A stretch of 12,941 nucleotides of DNA from an uncultured Christensenella sp. (GTDB lineage Bacteria > Bacillota > Clostridia > Christensenellales > Borkfalkiaceae): positions 64,001 through 76,941 of the forward strand of contig CAJTRW010000003.1 of NCBI GenBank assembly GCA_910578765.1, given 5' to 3'. Below the pieces are notes generated by a model. It saw nothing but the letters and a program-made list of their open reading frames with translations. It did no database searches and was not told the origin of the DNA. Of the stretch, positions 7,244 to 12,941 are shown one piece after another. Position 1 is the stretch's first letter, and each line of letters begins with the position of its first letter. Both the position numbers and the translations under genes were made by a program.

Positions 7244-8089
7244 CTATAAAAACATTGTTCCGCTGCCTTCTTCGGACAAAATTTCTATTAAAATCGAATG
7301 AGGAACCCTGCCGTCGGTTATGAAAACTTTCTTAACACCACGGCGTATCGCTTCTTTACAGCACTCTATTTTAGGAATCATTCCACCGGAAATTATACCT
7401 TGCTTTACATAAGCGGGAATGTCCGAAACATAAACTTTCTTGATAAGACTGTCCGGATCGTCCTTATTTTCAAGCAAACCTTTTATATCCGACATAAGTA
7501 TCAAACCTTCTGCGTTTAACGCACCGGATAAGGCTGCGGCCGCAGTATCTGCATTGATATTGTAAACGTTTCCTTCATCATCGTAACCGATCGTAGAAAC
7601 TACGGGTATATAACCGAGTCCGAGAAGATCCGTAATTATAGCGGTATCCGTCCCGACAATTTTACCGACAAAACCGAGCTTGTCATCCTGCTTTTCACAT
7701 TTAAGCAAGTGACCGTCGTGACCGCAAAGTCCCACCGCTTTGCCGCCGCCCCGCTCGAGAAGCTCCACAAGAGATTTATTAACTTTACCGGCAAGAACCA
7801 TCCTTACGATTTCCGCCGTTTCGGCGTCCGTATAGCGCAAGCCGTCTATAAAAACACTCTCTTTGCCGAATTTTTCTATAGTCTGTGAAATTTCGGGACC
7901 GCCGCCGTGTACAAGGACGACTTTGATTCCCAAAGAATTGAGAACAACAATGTCGCGCATAACGGAAGACTTCAAATTTTCTTCTGTCATCGCATTACCG
8001 CCGTATTTTACGACAAGTATTTTATTGAAATATTTTTTAATATAAGGCAGCGCCTCTATTAAAAACTCCGATTGCTCGACTTTGTTCAT
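7244..8089 (-). CDS. argB: Acetylglutamate kinase
   Basis: ArgB phosphorylates N-acetylglutamate, usually the controlled step of the pathway. The 281 residues show the amino-acid kinase fold: VVKYGG at 26-31 with catalytic K28, VHGGGPEI at 60-67, substrate-binding GLRYTD at 83-88, NINADTAA at 178-185, and IPK with K240. Before the fold lies an N-terminal helix (EQSEFLIEALPYIKKYF, 5-21), and the C-terminus reads TDGRVPHSILIEI...EEGSGTM. Both features are typical of the arginine-inhibited hexameric kinases, so feedback inhibition by arginine is likely (inference). The ATG lies 4 bp after argJ with no close Shine-Dalgarno, so translation is probably coupled to argJ. The stop is TAG. Confidence 0.97.
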   Translation of the reverse strand: MNKVEQSEFLIEALPYIKKYFNKILVVKYGGNAMTEENLKSSVMRDIVVLNSLGIKVVLVHGGGPEISQTIEKFGKESVFIDGLRYTDAETAEIVRMVLAGKVNKSLVELLERGGGKAVGLCGHDGHLLKCEKQDDKLGFVGKIVGTDTAIITDLLGLGYIPVVSTIGYDDEGNVYNINADTAAAALSGALNAEGLILMSDIKGLLENKDDPDSLIKKVYVSDIPAYVKQGIISGGMIPKIECCKEAIRRGVKKVFITDGRVPHSILIEILSEEGSGTMFL

Positions 8090-8093
8090 AAAA

Positions 8094-9320
8094 TCAGGTT
8101 CTGTAATCTCCGTTTATTTTAACGTAATCGTAAGTAAGGTCGCAACCCCATGCCGTTGCCTTATGCTGTCCGATTTTCAAATTTATATCTATTACTATTT
8201 CGTCTTCGGTTAAAACTTTTTTTGCAGATTCTTCCGAAAATTCCACCCCGAAACCGTCTCTGCAAACGGTCAACTTGCCCGCTGCGGAAACAAAGTCCAC
8301 GTCTATTGTGTTTGTGTCGATTTTCTCCCCCGAGTAGCCTACGGCGCACAGCACCCTGCCCCAGTTTGCGTCTGAACCGAACATAGCCGCCTTTACCAAA
8401 GACGATTTTATGACCGTTTTTGCGACGTTTCTTGCCATCTTGGGGCTTTTTGCTCCATGCACAGCACATTCGACAAGTTTTGTAGCGCCTTCGCCGTCTT
8501 TCGCTATCATTTTAGACAGCTTTACGGTACAGTACCTCAAAGCTTCCGTAAACAAATCGTAATCTGCATTAGCGGATTTTATAATTTTATTGCCGGCGAG
8601 ACCGTTTGCCAAAATACAACACGTATCGTTTGTAGACTGATCGCCGTCAACGCTTATCATATTGAAAGAATTTACGACGTCTGCGGAAAGTGCCTTTTTC
8701 AACATCTTGGAAGTTATCGCGACGTCACTGGTCAAAAATATGAGATTTGTCGCCATATTCGGACAAACCATTCCTATACCTTTTGCAATAGCGCCTATAC
8801 GGCATATTTTTCCGTCTATCGCAAACTCGACCGCAACAGATTTTTTTACCGTATCCGTCGTCATAATCGCTTCGTTTGCGTCCTCACTGTTATTCCCCAA
8901 AGCGTCATACAGCTTATTGATATTGTCCGCCATCGGAGACAAATCAAGCTTTTGACCGATAACACCAGTAGAAGCAACTACAACGTTTTTTGCGCTTATA
9001 CCGCTTACGCTTTCAACAAGCGCGCACATTTTTTCGGCTATCTCTATACCGTCGGCATTGCATGTATTGGCATTGCCGCTATTACAAACGACGGCTTGCG
9101 CTTTACCATCCTTCAAATTGCTTTTAGTAACTATAACGGGAGCGCCTTTTACAAGATTACTTGTGTAAACCCCTGCCGCCGAAGCAAGAGTTTCACTGAC
9201 AATAAGCGCAAAATCTTTCTTTAATTTGTTCTTTCTTATTCCGCAGTGTATTCCGGCTGCCTTATAACCTTTAGGCGCACATACGCCGTTATCTATTTCT
9301 TTTATAACCATTTTGTTCAA
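8094..9320 (-). CDS. argJ: Bifunctional ornithine acetyltransferase / N-acetylglutamate synthase
   Basis: ArgJ moves the acetyl group from N-acetylornithine to glutamate, recycling acetyl and making an ArgE deacetylase unnecessary. The precursor self-cleaves before a threonine that becomes the nucleophile. Here this is T191 in CPNMATNL, within KGIGMVCPNMAT, close to the usual KGSGMIAPNMAT. Other family motifs are STGVIGQ at 117-123, TTDTVKK at 154-160, DGDQSTND near 222, DANWGR and the C-terminal GDYRT. The first start is TTG at 9320 (408 residues), 5 bp after argC. An ATG at 9311 gives 405 residues and aligns equally well. Neither has a clear Shine-Dalgarno, so the start is uncertain by three codons. 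Whether it is bifunctional or only transfers acetyl cannot be decided from motifs. Confidence 0.96.
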   Translation of the reverse strand: MNKMVIKEIDNGVCAPKGYKAAGIHCGIRKNKLKKDFALIVSETLASAAGVYTSNLVKGAPVIVTKSNLKDGKAQAVVCNSGNANTCNADGIEIAEKMCALVESVSGISAKNVVVASTGVIGQKLDLSPMADNINKLYDALGNNSEDANEAIMTTDTVKKSVAVEFAIDGKICRIGAIAKGIGMVCPNMATNLIFLTSDVAITSKMLKKALSADVVNSFNMISVDGDQSTNDTCCILANGLAGNKIIKSANADYDLFTEALRYCTVKLSKMIAKDGEGATKLVECAVHGAKSPKMARNVAKTVIKSSLVKAAMFGSDANWGRVLCAVGYSGEKIDTNTIDVDFVSAAGKLTVCRDGFGVEFSEESAKKVLTEDEIVIDINLKIGQHKATAWGCDLTYDYVKINGDYRT

Positions 9321-9325
9321 ATATT

Positions 9326-10258
9326 TTATTTTAGCGATAATGTTTCGTCGAAACCGAACATTATATTCATATTTTGTACGGCCGCGCCCGAAGCGCCCTT
9401 ACCTAAATTATCGAATACGGCTGCGATAATAATTTGCTCGTCATTACCGTTTATATATATTTTTAAGTCATTCGTTCCTGACAATTCATTTGCCGCCAAC
9501 AATTGCGGTACTTCAGTTATATTCGATACTTTTATAAAATTCTGCTTGGCATAGTACTCTGTATAAAACTCGATTAGTGCATTTACAGTGTACTTTTTGC
9601 TCATTAATCTTGTAAATACCGGTACCGAAACACACATACCGCTGTAAAAATCGCTTATAATCGGATTGAAAATAGGATTACTCTTTAATCCGCATTCTCT
9701 TACTATTTCCGGCAAATGCTTATGATTCAGCCCCAATGCATATTGCCGCGGCGAATCCAAAGCCTTATCTCTTTTGTCGGATTCATAGACGGCAATAGTC
9801 TTTTTGCCTGCGCCTGAATATCCCGTAACGGAATGAACAGTCAAAGGATAATCCGGCGACAAAATTCCGCTTTTGACTAATGGAGCGACAATACTTATAA
9901 CTCCCGTAGCGTGACATCCGGGATTCGCAACCCGACGGCTTTTACTGATTTCTTCTCTCCTGACGTCCGATATCTCCGGCAAACCGTATACCCAATCGGG
10001 GTTGGTTCTGTGGGCGGTAGACGCGTCGATTACTTTAACATTTGGATTTGTAATCAATGAAACCGCTTCTCTTGCCGCGTCGTCGGGAAGGCACAAAAAG
10101 CACATGTCGGCTTCATTAAGATATTTTGCCCTTTCTTTTATATCCTTTCGCTTTTCTTCCGGCAAAGTCATAACGTTGACCTTGTTATGAACTTTCAAAC
10201 GGTCGAATATCTGAAGCCCCGTCGTGCCCTCTTTCCCGTCGATAAATGCGTTATACAT
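9326..10258 (-). CDS. argC: N-acetyl-gamma-glutamyl-phosphate reductase, short (type 2) form
   Basis: ArgC reduces N-acetylglutamyl phosphate with NADPH to the semialdehyde. At 310 residues it belongs to the shorter ArgC subfamily rather than the ~345-residue form more usual in Bacillota. The N-terminus (FIDGKEGTTGLQI from 5) is the shortened nucleotide-binding motif of that subfamily. The catalytic cysteine is C115 in NPGCHATG, and the conserved histidines lie in GLNHKHLPEI. The motif SVTGYSGAGKK near 143 is also typical. The ATG overlaps the argG stop as TAATG, a one-base overlap that implies translational reinitiation; no separate Shine-Dalgarno is visible. Subfamily placement is from length and motif recall. 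Confidence 0.95.
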   Translation of the reverse strand: MYNAFIDGKEGTTGLQIFDRLKVHNKVNVMTLPEEKRKDIKERAKYLNEADMCFLCLPDDAAREAVSLITNPNVKVIDASTAHRTNPDWVYGLPEISDVRREEISKSRRVANPGCHATGVISIVAPLVKSGILSPDYPLTVHSVTGYSGAGKKTIAVYESDKRDKALDSPRQYALGLNHKHLPEIVRECGLKSNPIFNPIISDFYSGMCVSVPVFTRLMSKKYTVNALIEFYTEYYAKQNFIKVSNITEVPQLLAANELSGTNDLKIYINGNDEQIIIAAVFDNLGKGASGAAVQNMNIMFGFDETLSLK

Positions 10259-11490
10259 TATTTAAGTTTTTTTGCGTCGAGCAACGCTTTAACCTTTATC
10301 GGCAAACCGAAAAGATTAATAAATCCTGCCGAGTCGGTCTGGTCGTAACAATCGTCCTCGCCGAAAGTCGCGATATCTTCGCTATACAGCGAGTATGGCG
10401 AAGTTATGCCCGCATTCATTATATTGCCCTTATAAATTTTCAGTTTTACGTCGCCGGTAACGGTTTCCTGCGTTTTTTCCACAAAAGCGTCCAACGCTTC
10501 ACGCAAAGGCGTGAACCATTGTCCGTCGTAAACAATTTCGCCGTACTTGATACCTATTAGCTGCTTATAATGCTGAGTTGCTTTATCCAGGCATATGGAT
10601 TCCAACAAATCGTGAGCAAAATATAAAATAGTGCCGCCGGGGGTTTCGTAGACCCCCCTGCTTTTCATGCCGACAAGTCTGTTTTCGACCATGTCTACCA
10701 ATCCGACACCGTTTTTGCCGCCTATCTCATTAAGCTTGTCCATCAAAGATATGCTGTCGAGTTTTTTTCCGTCTATTGCGGTAGGCACGCCTTTTTCAAA
10801 ACGGATTGTCAAATACGTGGATTTATCGGGAGCCTTCCAAGGCGATACGCCTAATTCGCAGATTTTATCATAATCCGGCTCGTTTGCGGGATCTTCCAAA
10901 TCCAACCCCTCGTGCGAAAGATGCCAAAGGTTTTTGTCTTTTGAATAATTGGTTTCCCTGCTTATCTTTAAGGGAATATTATGAGCCTCCGCGTAATCTA
11001 TTTCTTCGTCGCGGCTTTTTATATCCCATATTCTCCACGGCGCGATAATTTTCATTTCAGGCGCAAAAGCTTTAATAGACAGCTCGAATCTTACCTGATC
11101 GTTTCCTTTACCCGTGCAACCGTGACAAATGGCGTCGGCGCCCTCTTTCTTTGCAATTTCGACTATCCGCTTTGCAATTACCGGACGGGCGAAAGATGTG
11201 CCCAAAAGATATTTATTTTCATATACGGCACCCGCCTTCATTGTCGGGAATATGTAATCTTCAATAAATTCCTTTCTAAGGTCGAGTACGTACAGTTTCG
11301 AAGCGCCTGTTTTCTTTGCCTTTTCTTCCAGTCCCTCAAGCTCGGTAGTTTGTCCCACATCGCCGGAAACGGCTATTACTTCGCAGTTGTCGTAGTTCTC
11401 CTTTAACCAAGGAATAATTATCGACGTATCGAGTCCGCCGGAATAAGCAAGAACTACTTTTTTAATTTTTTTGTCCGAAATTTTACTCAT
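10258..11490 (-). CDS. argG: Argininosuccinate synthase
   Basis: ArgG condenses citrulline and aspartate with ATP to give argininosuccinate. The 410 residues match the family. The PP-loop AYSGGLDTS lies at 15-23, GTSFARP at 97-103, and the nucleotide and citrulline-binding TGKGNDQVRFE at 126-136. It is the first gene after the operon promoter, with a short leader of about 30 bases. The ATG at 11490 has only a weak AAGAGA-like site upstream. Leading the operon with argG, with argH absent, differs from the common argG-argH pairing. A lyase must be encoded elsewhere if the pathway is complete. Confidence 0.97.
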   Translation of the reverse strand: MSKISDKKIKKVVLAYSGGLDTSIIIPWLKENYDNCEVIAVSGDVGQTTELEGLEEKAKKTGASKLYVLDLRKEFIEDYIFPTMKAGAVYENKYLLGTSFARPVIAKRIVEIAKKEGADAICHGCTGKGNDQVRFELSIKAFAPEMKIIAPWRIWDIKSRDEEIDYAEAHNIPLKISRETNYSKDKNLWHLSHEGLDLEDPANEPDYDKICELGVSPWKAPDKSTYLTIRFEKGVPTAIDGKKLDSISLMDKLNEIGGKNGVGLVDMVENRLVGMKSRGVYETPGGTILYFAHDLLESICLDKATQHYKQLIGIKYGEIVYDGQWFTPLREALDAFVEKTQETVTGDVKLKIYKGNIMNAGITSPYSLYSEDIATFGEDDCYDQTDSAGFINLFGLPIKVKALLDAKKLK

Positions 11491-11514
11491 ATTTTACAGT
11501 CTCTTGTCTAATTT

Positions 11515-11533
11515 TATAATCTTATAAATTATA
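11515..11533. promoter_or_regulatory. Palindrome overlapping the -10 box (candidate operator)
   Basis: The plus strand reads TATAATCTTATAAATTATA: 6-bp arms TATAAT/ATTATA around a 7-base centre. It covers the -10 box and the probable start site, where a repressor would act. It does not match the ArgR box pattern (TGAAT arms facing ATTCA), and AT-rich DNA yields such repeats easily, so an operator role is only a suggestion. Confidence 0.3.
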
Positions 11534-11557
11534 CAATAACGGCATTAAACAAGTCAA
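11528..11557 (-). promoter_or_regulatory. Sigma-A/sigma-70 type promoter of the arg-car operon
   Basis: On the minus strand TTGACT (11557-11552) is followed after 18 bases by TATAAT (11533-11528). That is five of six and six of six consensus bases at near-ideal spacing. Transcription should begin around base 11521, leaving a leader of about 30 bases, too short for a riboswitch or T-box. No other promoter of this quality was seen between the genes of the operon. Confidence 0.8.
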
Positions 11558-11562
11558 GTAAA

Positions 11563-11578
11563 TTAACTGCGCAGTCAA
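11563..11578. promoter_or_regulatory. Near-perfect 16-bp palindrome just upstream of the -35 box
   Basis: The plus strand reads TTAACTGCGCAGTCAA, with the inner ten bases (ACTGCGCAGT) perfectly self-complementary and one mismatch in the outer arms. It ends 5 bp from the -35 box and lies just after the metallopeptidase gene. It could bind a dimeric regulator. It is a poor terminator, with a short stem and only three Ts after it. Confidence 0.4.
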
Positions 11579-11581
11579 TCA

Positions 11582-12220
11582 TTAATAAAGTTTTGTTAAA
11601 AAGTCGTATTTTTTGAGTTGTTTCCTGCAATCGAAATAATCCGGTATAAATTCGGACACCAACAACCAAAATTTTTTTGAATGATTAAGATAAACAGTAT
11701 GACAAAGCTCGTGCACAATAACGTATTCCTGCAAATATTCCGGCAACATAAACAACAAATAGTTAAAAGCTACTCTTTTTTTTGCGTCGCAACATCCCCA
11801 TCTTGACTTGTAAGCTCTTATCGAAAAATCCGATGCGGTAAGCCCGATTTTTTTCGAAATAACGACCGCTTTTTCAATAAATTGAGGCGCAAAATGTTTT
11901 ATAAAAGTCCGTTTTACGCAACTGCGATTTCTGACATAAACAGCCGAATCGGAAATTTTATTTTTATCTGAAATTATTAACGGAACTTTTTTCCCGAAAA
12001 CATATATTTTTTCGTAATTGAGAACGTCGGAATTCTCATTGATAACAGCGGCATGCGCCTTTATTACTTTGTCAATCCAATCTTTTTTTTCATTAAGAAA
12101 ATCATAACACCGCCGCTCGGAAAAGCCTAACGGGCACCTGACAGTTATTTTATTGTCATGCGATACGGAAATTGCAACAGACCGCCTTCTGCTACGCTTT
12201 ATTTCCACATCAAATTTCAT
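11582..12220 (-). CDS. YgjP-type (DUF45, M48-like) metal-dependent hydrolase
   Basis: This 212-residue cytoplasmic protein has the layout of the YgjP/DUF45 family: an N-terminal beta-rich part with basic residues (RSRRRSVAI, 9-17), a SRWGCCD segment at 139-145 where SRWGSC is usual, FNYLLFMLP near 152, then the zinc motif HELCH at 170-174 and the third ligand H180 in LNHSKKFW. All metal ligands and the catalytic Glu171 are present. No signal peptide or membrane segment is seen. The substrate of this family is not established. It overlaps the thioesterase gene by 11 bp (12210-12220) and so is probably translated with it. It is separated from argG by a promoter, so it is unlikely to be part of arginine synthesis. 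Confidence 0.88.
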   Translation of the reverse strand: MKFDVEIKRSRRRSVAISVSHDNKITVRCPLGFSERRCYDFLNEKKDWIDKVIKAHAAVINENSDVLNYEKIYVFGKKVPLIISDKNKISDSAVYVRNRSCVKRTFIKHFAPQFIEKAVVISKKIGLTASDFSIRAYKSRWGCCDAKKRVAFNYLLFMLPEYLQEYVIVHELCHTVYLNHSKKFWLLVSEFIPDYFDCRKQLKKYDFLTKLY

Positions 12221-12941
12221 TGAATTTAAGCCTCATCTGAATACGCGTCTCTCTATCGCAAACTCCTTCGACAATGAAATATCCGTCTTTCTCGCTACGA
12301 ATAAAATCGATTACATCATTCTCCTTACATTGCCTCAAATAATTAATCTGCACCGACTCAATGCTTTTTTGCGCAAACTCGTCGACGGAAAAAGCATCCA
12401 TAAGAAAATCGGCGTACCGAGTGTTATGCACATGAAAATAATGGTCGTAGTCGGAATTGCGGATTATTTTGGAATATATTAACTTACCGTCTAAAGCCGG
12501 GCGTATTTTCCAATCGGAAAAATCAACACTTCTTTCGGTATTGTAGTTATCGAAATCTCCGTCCTTAAAATATTCCGACGAAGAAACTACGGAGTAATTA
12601 TTTAAGTTAAAAAGACACCAACGCGACGAAGCCACACCTATTTTTTCGTCCCCGACGAAAATTTCAAAATCTCTCGGAAAAATAAAAAATCGCGGTTTAA
12701 GAGGCCAGGTGTTTACTGTTACGCTTTCGCCGTATTTAATGGGGCGACTTAATCGAACATACCAATTGGACAATATAAACCCTAAGCCCTTAGCTTTAAG
12801 TGCCTCATACCCGAAGCCCAATCCGTCTGCGGAAGCGCAGGCGGCTTCCTCCAAAAAGCTTAAAAGAGACGATAATTTTAAATTATCGTAGGCGTCAACG
12901 TCGATAAAACGTATATCAAAATGTTTAATAAACTTGTACAT
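12210..12941 (-). CDS. Acyl-ACP thioesterase family protein (double hotdog)
   Basis: The 243 residues match bacterial acyl-ACP thioesterases of the plant FatA/FatB type, which release fatty acids from acyl carrier protein. The first hotdog begins with FDIRFIDVDAYDNLKLSSLLSFLEEAA (8 on), followed by GFILSNWYVRLSRP (54-67) and a GESVTVNTWP strand (71-80). The second hotdog holds the active-site loop SDYDHYFHVHNTRYADF at 163-179. Family catalytic residues in this loop are normally D-x-N-x-H; here they are D166, Y168, H170. The later Glu, in the usual YxxEC, is Gln204 in NYLRQC. Two expected catalytic positions are therefore changed, and activity is uncertain. The ATG coincides with the last base of the window, so its promoter and ribosome binding site are not visible. 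Confidence 0.85.
   Translation of the reverse strand: MYKFIKHFDIRFIDVDAYDNLKLSSLLSFLEEAACASADGLGFGYEALKAKGLGFILSNWYVRLSRPIKYGESVTVNTWPLKPRFFIFPRDFEIFVGDEKIGVASSRWCLFNLNNYSVVSSSEYFKDGDFDNYNTERSVDFSDWKIRPALDGKLIYSKIIRNSDYDHYFHVHNTRYADFLMDAFSVDEFAQKSIESVQINYLRQCKENDVIDFIRSEKDGYFIVEGVCDRETRIQMRLKFNEI

Noticed and set aside
7190..7250. Internal promoter in the argB-argD gap
   Set aside because: A TTGACT is present but no -10-like hexamer stands 16-18 bases downstream; the bases belong to the hairpin stem.
8457..9224. Long plus-strand open frame (255 codons) opposite argJ
   Set aside because: It lies wholly antisense to argJ, whose motifs and ends are clear. The translation shows no recognisable motif and is rich in Tyr, Phe, Arg and Ile, as expected from antisense reading.
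10981..11406. Plus-strand open frame (141 codons) opposite argG
   Set aside because: It is antisense to the catalytic part of argG and has no motif, a typical shadow frame.
11491..11581. Riboswitch, T-box or leader peptide upstream of argG
   Set aside because: The predicted leader is only about 30 bases, with no room for a structured element and no short reading frame.
1..12941. CRISPR array, tRNA or rRNA genes, insertion sequences, phage genes, defence system
   Set aside because: No regularly spaced repeats, transposase-like or phage-like proteins or tRNA/rRNA-like stretches were seen. Genes fill nearly the whole window.

Overview
The window reads as an arginine-biosynthesis operon from a low-to-moderate GC bacterium, most likely an uncultured Clostridia-like Bacillota. 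The support is: recognisable Shine-Dalgarno sequences (AAGGAG, AAGGAAGGT, GAGGT), a sigma-A type promoter, the ArgJ acetyl-recycling pathway, and an acyl-ACP thioesterase next door. The assignment is an inference from gene content and base composition, not from a marker gene. All confidently called genes lie on the minus strand, so the biological order runs from right to left.

Right part (11582-12941): an acyl-ACP thioesterase-like gene and a YgjP-type metallopeptidase-like gene overlap by 11 bp and form a small transcription unit that enters from outside the window. A 91-bp gap follows, with a near-consensus promoter (TTGACT, 18 bp, TATAAT) and two short palindromes.

Centre (4028-11490): argG, argC, argJ, argB, argD, argF and carA follow with overlaps or gaps of at most 50 bp. 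ArgC, ArgJ, ArgB and ArgD make ornithine from glutamate by the cyclic acetyl route. CarA and CarB supply carbamoyl phosphate to ArgF, and ArgG converts citrulline to argininosuccinate. argH, needed for the last step, and argR are not in the window. A 9-bp hairpin with a T-rich tail lies between argB and argD.

Left part (130-4035): the last gene encodes a full-length carbamoyl-phosphate synthase large subunit fused in frame to a diaminopimelate epimerase (DapF)-like domain, with almost no linker. The DapF-like part keeps the second catalytic cysteine, but has alanine where the first should be, differs at several substrate-binding positions, and stops about 44 residues early at an alanine-codon tract. 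On the opposite strand, a Gln/Lys/Arg-rich reading frame enters from the left edge and runs into the same tract. This end may be a true rearrangement, a pair of convergent genes, or an assembly chimera. The CarB-DapF fusion with its altered active site is the most unusual thing in the window.
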